DNA from: Chloroflexota bacterium
GTDB taxonomy: Bacteria; Chloroflexota; UBA6077; JACQUR01
DNA length: 17,246 nucleotides
Direction of reading: 5' to 3'
Assembly (NCBI GenBank): GCA_016210245.1
Contig: JACQUR010000492.1
Location: forward strand, 1 to 17,246
Part shown: positions 1-6,029 of the stretch, piece after piece
How the letters are laid out: every line of letters starts with the position of its first letter
Position numbering within the stretch: position 1 is the first letter of the stretch
Made by a program: the position numbers and the translations under genes
The notes under the pieces: generated by a model
What the model saw: the letters and a program-made list of their open reading frames with translations, nothing else
The model's database searches: none
Told to the model about the DNA's origin: nothing

Positions 1-62
1 CCAACCTTCAACCTCCAACCTCCAACCTTCAACCTTCAACCTCCAACCTCCAACCTCCAACC
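1..62. repeat. Heptamer tandem array (YCAACCT)n, cut by window edge
   Basis: Eight consecutive 7-bp units of the form YCAACCT (first base C or T) run from base 1 to 56, followed by a last variant unit to 62. There are no spacers, so this is not CRISPR. The array ends four bases before the Shine-Dalgarno of the zinc-ribbon gene that starts at 82. The array continues to the window edge, so its true length is unknown. The other two heptamer loci in this window form inverted pairs, so a complementary arm may lie upstream, outside the window (inference). Confidence 0.9.
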
Positions 63-67
63 AGCAA

Positions 68-81
68 AGAGGTGTACCTCT
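68..81 (+). promoter_or_regulatory. Hairpin enclosing the Shine-Dalgarno of the zinc-ribbon gene
   Basis: AGAGG (68-72), loop TGTA, CCTCT (77-81), immediately followed by the ATG at 82. The ribosome binding site is entirely inside a 5-bp stem next to the start codon. The upstream array offers several more CCTC segments that could pair with the same GAGG. A role in translation control is inferred. Confidence 0.4.
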
Positions 82-252
82 ATGGCCCAGGAGCCTGCAG
101 CACCCCAGTACGTCCGGCCAGAGGAGCAGCGCGGCCTTCGGCGCTGGAAGTGCAAGACCTGCCAGTTCGTGGTCGAGGCCGAGCTCTTGCCTTTCCGCTG
201 CCCGCGCTGTGGCGCCTCGCGGGTGAAGATGGAAGAGGTGGCGAGCGGCTAG
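82..252 (+). CDS. Rubredoxin-like mini zinc-ribbon protein (56 aa)
   Basis: A 56-residue protein with two CxxC knuckles, Cys24/Cys27 (WKCKTC) and Cys40/Cys43 (FRCPRCGA), spaced like the iron or zinc site of rubredoxin and of the rubredoxin-like tail of rubrerythrin. The second knuckle has the family's CPxCG form, but the first lacks the usual CG after the second cysteine, so zinc binding is as likely as Fe. The N-terminal 20 residues are charged and probably flexible. The start is set by AAAGAGGTG at 66-74, seven bases before the ATG. It is a lone gene after a heptamer array, and its TAG stop interlocks with that of the convergent membrane-protein gene in the tetramer CTAG at 249-252. The metal and the partner are not determined by the sequence. 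Confidence 0.75.
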   Translation: MAQEPAAPQYVRPEEQRGLRRWKCKTCQFVVEAELLPFRCPRCGASRVKMEEVASG

Positions 253-680
253 CTTGCGCGCCTGGCCTGGCCGGGACGCAGGTCTGCGGCCAACTCGTCT
301 GCCTGCAGCTCGAGCGCTGCCAGGAGCGTTGGCCCTGGCCTGGCGAGCTCCTCCAGGAGCGCGCCGCTGAGCAGGAGCGAGGCCACCGCCGCGCTGGCGA
401 GCCCGGTGCCGAGCGCCAGGCCGAGCGCTGGATGGACCGGGGCGAAGACCTGGATGCCCAGGCTGGCGGCCATGCAGCCGCTGGCGAGCAGGGCGCCCAC
501 GCGCCGGGTTCGGGCCCTCAGGTCCCCCAGCGTGGCCAGCACGCCCAATCCGAGCGCCAGCGCCGCGCCATCGCGCCAGAAGGCTTCTCCCTGGAGTGCC
601 GCCAGCACGTCGCCCAGCAGCGCGAGCAGCGGCAGCGTGGCCGCAAGCAGGCGCAGGGACCTGAAGCCCGGCTGCACCAT
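249..680 (-). CDS. Four-helix integral membrane protein, unknown function
   Basis: A 143-residue hydrophobic protein with about four predicted membrane segments: residues about 9-29, 38-50, 61-81 and 84-110, the last rich in Gly, Ala, Ser and Leu. Short charged turns (for example DLRARTRR) separate them, and an acidic amphipathic C-terminal tail (LEELARPG...ELQADELAADL) follows. I do not recognise a family. The start is the ATG at 680, preceded by GGAGG with a 7-base spacer; the frame stays open upstream, but no other start has a comparable site. The gene is transcribed away from gmhB and converges on the zinc-ribbon gene. Both stops lie in one CTAG. The membrane pattern and the good ribosome site make it a real gene rather than a shadow, though a plus-strand frame is open across it. 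Confidence 0.6.
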   Translation of the reverse strand: MVQPGFRSLRLLAATLPLLALLGDVLAALQGEAFWRDGAALALGLGVLATLGDLRARTRRVGALLASGCMAASLGIQVFAPVHPALGLALGTGLASAAVASLLLSGALLEELARPGPTLLAALELQADELAADLRPGQARRAS

Positions 681-838
681 CTCTTCGCCTCCCCCTCCAC
701 GGGAGAGGCTGAGAACGCAGGACCCGTGCCGGCCTTCGCAAGACCTGGAGGAAGGAGCAAGCTGCAGCGCACATCCCACTGGTTGGTACTGCCTTTGCAG
801 AAGCTGCCCACGGGCTGATGCCCCGTGGAGGCATGGGA

Positions 839-1414
839 GTGGCCAGGCGAGCGATCTTTCTCGATCGCGATGGCACGCTCATCGACGACCAGTGCTTCGC
901 CTTTCGCCCAGAGCGCATCACGCTTGCCCTCGGCGCTGGCGATGCCCTGCGCGCGATGGCGGGCGCGGACTATGCGCTGGTCGTCGTAACCAATCAGTCT
1001 GGCGTTGCCCGCGGTTACTTTGGCGAGGCGGAGGTGCGCGCCATGCACCAGCGGCTGCGGGAGCTGCTGGCGGAGCAGGGCGTGCAGCTCGCGGGCTGCT
1101 ACTACTGCCCGCACCTGCCGGATGGGGTCGTGCCCCGCTACCGGGTCGAGTGCCCGTGCCGCAAGCCGCGCCCGGGCATGCTGCTGCAGGCGGCCAGGGA
1201 GCTCGACCTGGATCTGCACGTCTCGTGGGTGGTGGGCGACATCTGGGAGGACGTGCTGGCTGGCGATGCCGTCGGCTGCAGGACCGTGCTGGTGGGGCAT
1301 GGCGTGCGCGAGCCGATGCCGGCGGCGCTCATCGGCCGAACCCTGCGCGCCGATAACCTGCCTCAGGCAGCCGCGCTGATCCTGGCCAGCGACCGAGACG
1401 CTCATGCGGCCTGA
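839..1414 (+). CDS. gmhB: D-glycero-D-manno-heptose-1,7-bisphosphate 7-phosphatase (HAD IIIA)
   Basis: A HAD-superfamily phosphatase that removes the 7-phosphate of heptose bisphosphate on the way to ADP- or GDP-heptose. With the GTG start at 839 the protein has 191 residues, normal for GmhB. Visible motifs: nucleophile loop FLDRDGTL (Asp9, Asp11), motif II VVVTNQSG (Thr51/Asn52), the GmhB zinc ligands Cys90-x-His92 and Cys105-x-Cys107, catalytic Lys109 in CRKPRPGM, and motif IV VGDIWED (Asp134, Asp138). GTG 839 is preferred because GGAGG at 827-831 is seven bases upstream and because family members begin just before the DRDG loop; ATG 818 and ATG 833 are alternatives. The next frame opens at 1404, overlapping the stop, which implies an operon whose second gene is now broken. 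The acceptor glycan is unknown and would be a surface or S-layer glycan if the cell is monoderm. Confidence 0.9.
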   Translation: MARRAIFLDRDGTLIDDQCFAFRPERITLALGAGDALRAMAGADYALVVVTNQSGVARGYFGEAEVRAMHQRLRELLAEQGVQLAGCYYCPHLPDGVVPRYRVECPCRKPRPGMLLQAARELDLDLHVSWVVGDIWEDVLAGDAVGCRTVLVGHGVREPMPAALIGRTLRADNLPQAAALILASDRDAHAA

Positions 1415-1862
1415 GGCCCTGCCGCGTGGCGCGCTCGTCCGCCGCTTCGCTGGCCTGCAGGTGCTGGTGGTGGGCGATCCCATCCTCGATCTCCACACGG
1501 GGGCTGCGGCCTCCTGCCCAGCGACGTCTACCACCTGGAGGTCCCTACTCAGGTGCCCGACCGCCGCTTCAACACCCTCCCGCTGCTGGAGCGCGCCATT
1601 CGTCGGGAGGGCCGGTCGGCGGCCGCGGACCGGCCTGCTCGTGCCGCCCCAGGACCCGGATGCGCTGGCCGAGGCGCTGCGCCGCCTGCTCGCGGACGAG
1701 CAGCTCCGGCTGCGCATGAGCCGCCAGGCGGTGGCCCGCGTGCAGCGCCACTTCACCTGGCAGCACGTGGCCAGGGGCGTGGCGCTGGTGAATGAGGCGC
1801 TGCTGCGGGGCGAGGCGCAGCCCCAGCCGGAGCGTTCCCGTATTCTGCTACGCGTCAACTGA
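1404..1862 (+). pseudogene. Composite remnant: heptose kinase N-terminus + unknown piece + glycosyltransferase C-terminus
   Basis: The frame opens with an ATG overlapping the gmhB stop. It first encodes FAGLQVLVVGDPILDLHTG (about 1446-1502), very like the N-terminus of PfkB-type heptose-7-phosphate kinases (HldE/RfaE kinase domain), normally about 330 residues. Homology stops there. From about 1502 to 1620 sensible protein appears in another frame (LLPSDVYHLEVPTQVPD, then RRFNTLPLLERAIRREG), source unidentified. From about 1626 the first frame resumes with TGLLVPPQDPDALAEALRRL and an FTWQHVARGVALVNEALL tail, the C-terminal end of a family 4 glycosyltransferase without its catalytic domains. 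No single family has this layout. I read it as deletions that fused three genes of a heptose-glycan cluster; a mis-assembly could give the same picture. The 152-residue open frame is unlikely to be functional. Confidence 0.7.
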
Positions 1863-1878
1863 CGAGTGCTATCCGACC

Positions 1879-1908
1879 TTGGCGCCTCCGCCGGGGCTGT
1901 GTTAGCAT
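1879..1908 (+). promoter_or_regulatory. Candidate promoter of the DUF362 gene
   Basis: TTGGCG at 1879-1884 and TAGCAT at 1903-1908, 18 bases apart, four of six consensus matches each. The predicted start of transcription lies about 45 bases before the ATG at 1958. It follows the broken glycosyltransferase remnant, so an own promoter is plausible. Confidence 0.35.
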
Positions 1909-1957
1909 CCGGCAGCGTCAACGCCCATGCGTGTCCGCGCCAGGGAGGGGAGATAGG

Positions 1958-3130
1958 ATGGTCGCTCCGCAGACCAGGGAAGCGTCAACGCCCGCCGCAG
2001 GGACCCGCTCGCGCGTGGCCGTGCTCAAGACGCGGCCGGGCACCGTGCTGGACGATATCACGCGACTGATGCGGATGGCCGGGCTGGCCGACCGCCTTGC
2101 GCCCGATGCCCCGGTGGGCCTGAAGATCAATATCTCCTGGCAGGTCTACTACCCCGGCTGCTCCACCACGCCCTGGCAGCTCGAAGGCGCGGTGCGCGGC
2201 CTGCTGGAGGCCGGCTTCAAGCGCGAGCAACTGCTGGGCATCCACAACCGCACGGTGGTGGTCGACTCGAAGGTCGGGGAGATCAACAACAAGCACCGCC
2301 CGGTGCTGGAGAAGCTGGGTGTACCCTGGGTCCACACCTTCGACCCCGAGGTCGAGTGGGTCCAGTACGAGCCGAAGGGCAAGCTGCTGGTGCTGGACCG
2401 CATCTTCCCGGACGGGATTCGCATCCCGAAGCTGTTGATCGGGCGCAACATGGTCCACCTGCCGACGATGAAGACCCACGTCTTCACCACCACCACCGGG
2501 GCCATGAAGAATGCCTTTGGCGGCCTGCTCCACGACAAGCGCCACTGGACCCACGGCGTCATCCACGAGACGCTGGTGGACCTGCTCCAGATCCAGCAGG
2601 AGATCCACCCTGGCCTGTTCGCCGTCATGGACGGCACGATCGCCGGCGACGGCCCGGGGCCGCGAGCGATGGTGCCTCACGTGGCCAATTACCTGCTCGC
2701 CTCGGCCGACCAGGTGGCCATCGACGCCGTCGCGGCCAAGATCATGGGCTTCGATCCCCTGGCCCTGAAATACATCCGCCTGGCTCACGAGCGCGGACTG
2801 GGCTGCGGCGACCTGCGCGAAATCGAGCTCGTGGGCGAGGACATCTCGCGGGTGAACCTGCGCTTCCGGGCCGACGAGGATACCTTCGCCAGCCGGGGCC
2901 AGAAGCTTATCTACTGGGGACCGTTGCGCCCGTTCGAGCACCTGCTGCTGCGCAGCCCACTGGTGCCCTGGAGCTACGCCGCCTCGCGGCTCTACTACGA
3001 CGGGTTCTGGTATCCGCTCATCGGGCGCCGCCGCGTGGAGGCTATGATGCGCTCGGAGTGGGGGCAGTTGTTCCAGCGCTATCCGCTCGAGCGGGAGGAT
3101 GCGCCGCTCCGCGCCACGGTGGAGGGGTAG
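1958..3130 (+). CDS. DUF362 domain-containing protein
   Basis: A 390-residue DUF362 family protein. The family signature is clear: KINISWQ at about 56-62 after an N-terminal beta-rich segment, the central KTHVFTTTTGAMKNAFGG (172-189), and AVMDGTIAGDGPGPRA followed by LLASADQVAIDAVAAKIMGFDP. Many DUF362 proteins carry a C-terminal 2[4Fe-4S] ferredoxin domain. This one has none; its C-terminus (WGPLRPFEHLLLRSPL to the end) is a basic, aromatic helical tail. The biochemical function is not established. The start is ATG 1958 because GGAGGGG at 1944-1950 precedes it; a GTG at 1931 in the same frame has no such site. It stands alone between the pseudogene and a long hairpin that separates it from the next, convergent gene. 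Confidence 0.88.
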   Translation: MVAPQTREASTPAAGTRSRVAVLKTRPGTVLDDITRLMRMAGLADRLAPDAPVGLKINISWQVYYPGCSTTPWQLEGAVRGLLEAGFKREQLLGIHNRTVVVDSKVGEINNKHRPVLEKLGVPWVHTFDPEVEWVQYEPKGKLLVLDRIFPDGIRIPKLLIGRNMVHLPTMKTHVFTTTTGAMKNAFGGLLHDKRHWTHGVIHETLVDLLQIQQEIHPGLFAVMDGTIAGDGPGPRAMVPHVANYLLASADQVAIDAVAAKIMGFDPLALKYIRLAHERGLGCGDLREIELVGEDISRVNLRFRADEDTFASRGQKLIYWGPLRPFEHLLLRSPLVPWSYAASRLYYDGFWYPLIGRRRVEAMMRSEWGQLFQRYPLEREDAPLRATVEG

Positions 3131-3133
3131 TAT

Positions 3134-3190
3134 CGGACGGTTCACCGGGTGGCACGGGCGATGTGCCCGTGCCACCCCGTGAACCGTCCG
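3134..3190. repeat. 26-bp inverted repeat, likely bidirectional terminator
   Basis: The arms 3134-3159 and 3165-3190 match at 25 of 26 positions, with a 5-base loop GATGT. The core is GGTGGCACGGGC facing GCCCGTGCCACC. It fills almost the whole gap between two convergent genes, starting four bases after the DUF362 stop and ending just before the stop of the minus-strand gene at 3193. There is no T-run on either side. Termination in both directions fits the position; a dispersed palindromic repeat (REP/MITE type) is an alternative. Confidence 0.85.
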
Positions 3191-3192
3191 CA

Positions 3193-3513
3193 TCAGTCAG
3201 GCTCGTGGGCGCCATTGGTTTCTTCCTCGCCGTAGTGGGGGTCGCTGTAGACGCCCACCTCCTTGCCCTGGTAGACCGTGACCACGAAGTCGTCGCGCGG
3301 CACGTCCGCGCTCCACACCAGGTCCTCATCGATCCGCTCGATGAGGTCCAGGATCTCCTCTTCCCTCATCTCCCGCTCGACGATGAGCAGCCCGTAGACG
3401 ACGCTGGTGGTGAAGTGCAGCTCGATGCGGGCCACGGGTTCTTCCCCGTCGCTCAGCAGGTAGGCCTCAGAATGGGAGGTGCGGCACAGCCGGTCGTAGC
3501 GTAGGTGCTCCAT
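3193..3513 (-). CDS. Small acidic protein, unknown function (106 aa)
   Basis: An acidic 106-residue protein, no signal peptide and no membrane segment. The middle reads as a beta-strand pair (VARIELHFTTSVVYGLLIVE), then an acidic helix (EEEILDLIERIDEDLVW), then another strand pair (DDFVVTVYQGKEVGVYSD), and an acidic tail. I do not recognise a domain. The ATG at 3513 is chosen because GGAG stands five bases before it; the GTG two codons upstream would sit on top of that site. A strong promoter candidate lies 42-70 bases upstream, so it is probably a monocistronic gene. Its 3' end faces the DUF362 gene across a long hairpin. Confidence 0.7.
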   Translation of the reverse strand: MEHLRYDRLCRTSHSEAYLLSDGEEPVARIELHFTTSVVYGLLIVEREMREEEILDLIERIDEDLVWSADVPRDDFVVTVYQGKEVGVYSDPHYGEEETNGAHEPD

Positions 3514-3554
3514 ATCCACTCCAGCAACTCGCCCTGCGGCGGGCGGATACGGCG

Positions 3555-3583
3555 ATAGTAGGCTGCGGCCGGAGGGCCGTCAA
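3555..3583 (-). promoter_or_regulatory. Sigma70-type promoter of the small acidic protein gene
   Basis: On the minus strand TTGACG (3578-3583) and TACTAT (3555-3560) are separated by exactly 17 bases. The -35 box matches consensus at five of six positions. The predicted start near 3548 gives a leader of about 35 bases before the ATG at 3513. It is the best consensus promoter I see in the window. Confidence 0.6.
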
Positions 3584-3730
3584 ATGCCCGGCTGGGGGGC
3601 TTGCGCAGCGGGTAGGGGACGGGATGGCAAGCGGGAGTAGGGCGGCGGGTGGACAGCCGGGCCGAGGGTGGGGCTGGAGTGGCTTGTTGGTGGCCTGGCT
3701 TGGTATCAGCACATCAGCTATGTGGCACCG

Positions 3731-4786
3731 TCATCGCTCGACCGGCTGCCCCGCCTTGATCCACCCGTTGGTGCCGCCGTCGAGGTTGGCCACCTGCTCG
3801 TAGTGCAGCCGCTTCAGGAACTGGGCTGCCCGGAGCGAGCGCCCCCCGCTGGCGCACACCGCCAGCACCTCCCGGTCCTTCGGGATCTCGGCCAGGCGCA
3901 ACGCCAGGTCCGCCTGTGGGATGGACACCGCCCCCGGCACGTGCCCGGCCGCGTACTCCCACGGCTCCCGCACATCCAGCACGAACGCCTGGTGCTCGCG
4001 CAGCCACCGCGGCGCCTCGTCGGCGCTCAGGCGCGCCACCTCCCCGTCCCCGCCGGGCCGCGCCCATTCGTAGTTGCCCAGGCCCTGGTTGGTCGCCAGG
4101 ATGGCGTTCATGTTGAGCGGGCGCGCCGGCACCTCCGCCGCACGCTGAACGAATTCCTCCTGCGGTACCTGCAGCAGTGGGTTGAACCGCCGCTCGAAAC
4201 CGATGGTCGAACTCGGACGGCCGCACATCCCCTTGCCGCACGGCCCCTCGAAGTGGGCCGGGAAGACCGCCACGTAGTCGTCCAGGCCCAGCAGCTTCTG
4301 GACGCTGGCGTACTGCTCCCGTGCTCCCTCCGGCCCGCCGAAGTCCGGGCGGCCCACGTCGCCCACGAAGAGCGTGTCGCCGCTGAGGACCATAGACGGC
4401 TCCGGGCTGCGGGGTGGGTTGATCACCAGGATGGAAATCGACTCCGGGCGATGCCCGGGGGTGTGGACGACGCGCAGGACCACCTGGCCCAGGCGTAGCT
4501 CCTCGCCGTCGCGCAGCTTGCGGCAAGGGAAGGCCACCTCCGCCGCCTCGTGCAGACACACCTCAGCCCCGCTCGCCGCCGCCAGCCGCCGGTTGCCGGA
4601 GACGTGGTCGGCGTGCAGGTGGGTGTCGATGACGAACTTGATGCGGTAGCCCCGCTCCCTGGCCAGGTCCAGGTAGGGCTGCACCTCGAAGTCCGGGTCC
4701 ACCACCGCCGCCTCGTTCGATTGGCGCGAAGCGATGAAGTACGAGGAGCAGCCAGTCTCGTCGTTAAGGAATTGCTTGAAGTACAT
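3731..4786 (-). CDS. Persulfide dioxygenase-like metallo-beta-lactamase fused to rhodanese
   Basis: A 351-residue two-domain enzyme. Residues about 1-240 are a glyoxalase II/ETHE1-type metallo-beta-lactamase fold: THLHADHVSG (His56, His58, Asp60, His61), TPGHRPES (His112), GDTLFVGDVGRPD (Asp137) and PAHFEGPCG (His178). GDVGRPD is typical of ETHE1/Blh-type persulfide dioxygenases, mononuclear Fe(II) enzymes that oxidise glutathione or other persulfides to sulfite. Residues about 250-351 are a rhodanese domain with LDVREPWEY, GHVPGA and an active-site loop CASGGRS with Cys311, so both halves look catalytic. The start is ATG 4786, with a G-rich site just upstream; a GTG six bases earlier is possible. 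The sulfurtransferase gene lies upstream on the same strand, with only a heptamer palindrome between them. A cytoplasmic role in sulfide/persulfide detoxification is inferred from the family. Confidence 0.88.
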   Translation of the reverse strand: MYFKQFLNDETGCSSYFIASRQSNEAAVVDPDFEVQPYLDLARERGYRIKFVIDTHLHADHVSGNRRLAAASGAEVCLHEAAEVAFPCRKLRDGEELRLGQVVLRVVHTPGHRPESISILVINPPRSPEPSMVLSGDTLFVGDVGRPDFGGPEGAREQYASVQKLLGLDDYVAVFPAHFEGPCGKGMCGRPSSTIGFERRFNPLLQVPQEEFVQRAAEVPARPLNMNAILATNQGLGNYEWARPGGDGEVARLSADEAPRWLREHQAFVLDVREPWEYAAGHVPGAVSIPQADLALRLAEIPKDREVLAVCASGGRSLRAAQFLKRLHYEQVANLDGGTNGWIKAGQPVER

Positions 4787-4802
4787 GGTCACCCCCCCCG
4801 AG

Positions 4803-4890
4803 GATTTTAGATTTTAGATTTTGGATTTTGGATTGGGCACCCTGCGCCACCCGTCCTCAATCCAAAATCTAAAATCTAAAATCTAAAATC
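4803..4890. repeat. Palindromic heptamer array (GATTTTR units)
   Basis: The arms 4803-4835 and 4858-4890, 33 bases each, are inverted copies with one mismatch, separated by a 22-base GC-rich loop. Each arm is built from 7-bp units GATTTTA or GATTTTG. The array is AT-rich in a GC-rich surrounding. It occupies the whole gap between the stop of the sulfurtransferase gene (4892) and the G-rich ribosome site of the metallo-beta-lactamase gene on the minus strand. In a minus-strand transcript it would form a long hairpin between the two coding regions. Confidence 0.95.
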
Positions 4891-4891
4891 G

Positions 4892-5755
4892 CTACCCCCT
4901 GGCCGGGTTGTCGATCGGCACGCCGATCACGCTGCCCCACTCGGTCCACGAGCCGTCGTAGTTCCTGACCTTCGGATAGCCGAGCAGTTCCTTGAGCACG
5001 AACCAGGTGTGGGAGGAGCGCTCGCCGATGCGGCAGTAGGCCACCACGTCCTTGTCTGGCGTGATGTCCTTGCCGGCGTACAACTGGCGCAGCTCCTCCG
5101 GCGATTTGAAGGTCCCGTCCTCGTTGGCCGCCTGTCCCCAGGGGATGTTCTGCGCGCCGGGGATGTGGCCGCAGCGCTGGGCCGTCTCGGGCAGGCCAGG
5201 TGGGGCAACGATGTCGCCCCTGTACTCGGCGGGCGAGCGCACGTCCACCAGCGCCTTCCCATCCGGCGCGCCGACGTAGGTCATCACGTCCCGCAGGTAG
5301 GCCCGATAGGTCGGATCCAACTCCCTGGCTCGATAGCTGGTCGGCTGAATGCGCGGCAGCTCCCCGGCCATCGGGCGGCCTTCCAGTTCCCACTTCTTGC
5401 GCCCGCCGTTCATCAGCGCCACGTCCTGGTGGCCGTACATCCTGGCCACCCAGTAGGCGAAGGCCGCGAACCAGTTGTTGTTATCGCCGTAGAAGACAAG
5501 TTTGGTGTCCTGGCTCACGCCCGACTGGCCGAGCAGCCGCTCCCACGCCTCCCTGGTAGGGATGTCGCGGCGAACCTGGTCCTCGAGCTGCGTGCTCCAG
5601 TTCCACCCCACCGCGCCGGGGATGTGCCCCTGGTCGTAGGCGGTGGTGTCGACGTCGACCTCAATCAGGCGGACCTTCGGGTCATTGAGATGCTCGGCCA
5701 CCCAATCGGTCGAGACGAGCGCGCTCGGATTGGCGTACCCTCCTGCAGCAGCCAT
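4892..5755 (-). CDS. Thiosulfate sulfurtransferase, two rhodanese domains (CysA2/SseA type)
   Basis: A 287-residue tandem rhodanese that moves sulfane sulfur from thiosulfate or 3-mercaptopyruvate to a thiophilic acceptor. The N-terminal domain (about 10-125; IEVDVDTTAYDQGHIPGA, VFYGDNNNWFA) has Asp where a catalytic Cys would be and is structural. The C-terminal domain (about 150-287; LVDVRSPAEYRG, RCGHIPGAQNIPW) carries the active loop YCRIGERSSHTWF with Cys241. The loop and the closing NYDGSWTEWGS resemble mycobacterial CysA2/CysA3. The ATG at 5755 is favoured by AAGGAG with a 6-base spacer; upstream ATG codons lack a site and would add an unrelated leader. A promoter candidate lies upstream. 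It is co-directional with the persulfide dioxygenase-like gene, and the two enzymes are plausibly coupled in sulfane-sulfur metabolism (inference). Confidence 0.92.
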   Translation of the reverse strand: MAAAGGYANPSALVSTDWVAEHLNDPKVRLIEVDVDTTAYDQGHIPGAVGWNWSTQLEDQVRRDIPTREAWERLLGQSGVSQDTKLVFYGDNNNWFAAFAYWVARMYGHQDVALMNGGRKKWELEGRPMAGELPRIQPTSYRARELDPTYRAYLRDVMTYVGAPDGKALVDVRSPAEYRGDIVAPPGLPETAQRCGHIPGAQNIPWGQAANEDGTFKSPEELRQLYAGKDITPDKDVVAYCRIGERSSHTWFVLKELLGYPKVRNYDGSWTEWGSVIGVPIDNPARG

Positions 5756-5798
5756 CTGGGTCTCCTTTGCCATGATGTCAGTTGGACCACCTACTTCC

Positions 5799-5827
5799 AC
5801 CATAGACCGGGAGGCACTGGTCTGCAA
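5799..5827 (-). promoter_or_regulatory. Candidate promoter of the sulfurtransferase gene
   Basis: On the minus strand TTGCAG (5822-5827), a 17-base spacer and TATGGT (5799-5804). Transcription would start near 5792, about 37 bases before the ATG at 5755. The boxes are only partial matches. Confidence 0.35.
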
Positions 5828-5839
5828 GGGGTCTACCTA

Positions 5840-5971
5840 CCCCCCGGGGCCCGGACCGAACCCCCCGGCCCCCTTACCGACAAGGGAAGGGGGAGACGAC
5901 CAGCGGGCGGAGCGACTCCCCCTTCCCTGCCAGGGAAGGGGGCCGGGGGGTTAGGTCCGGGCCCGGGGGGA
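5840..5971. repeat. Very long GC-rich inverted repeat between divergent genes
   Basis: Imperfect arms of about 56 bases (5840-5895 and 5916-5971) face each other across a 20-base loop. They carry the same block order in inverse orientation: GGGCCCGGACC, then ACCCCCCGGCCCCCTT, then AGGGAAGGGGGAG. The inner part also folds on itself (CCTTCCCTGCCAGGGAAGG in the right arm). It lies between the sulfurtransferase gene and the divergent Hsp20 gene, so it is not a shared terminator. The sequence style is that of a dispersed palindromic element. No ORF of its own is visible. Confidence 0.85.
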
Positions 5972-6029
5972 GAGGTCCAGCCCAAAGCGGCACGCGCTCT
6001 GCTATGCGCTGGCCGGGAGGTGAGCGAAG

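Noticed and set aside
1..62. CRISPR-like direct repeats here and at the other heptamer loci
   Set aside because: Units are 7 bp, contiguous and without spacers, and there are no cas genes.
681..838. Possible T-box or riboswitch between the divergent membrane gene and gmhB
   Set aside because: A TGGTTGGTAC segment near 779-788 caught the eye, but there is no T-box consensus, specifier loop or terminator-antiterminator pair.
406..1356. Plus-strand open frame of 316 codons overlapping gmhB in another frame
   Set aside because: Arg/Ala/Pro-rich shadow of the membrane gene and gmhB; no ribosome site and no recognisable domain.
518..1921. Minus-strand open frame of 467 codons across gmhB and the remnant
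   Set aside because: Low-complexity Arg/Ser/Ala translation with no family features. It is antisense to gmhB, whose motifs are complete, and GC-rich codon bias leaves the opposite frame open.
1985..3193. Minus-strand open frame of 402 codons opposite the DUF362 gene
   Set aside because: His/Gln/Val-rich composition typical of the complement of a GC-rich gene; the plus strand carries the clear DUF362 signature.
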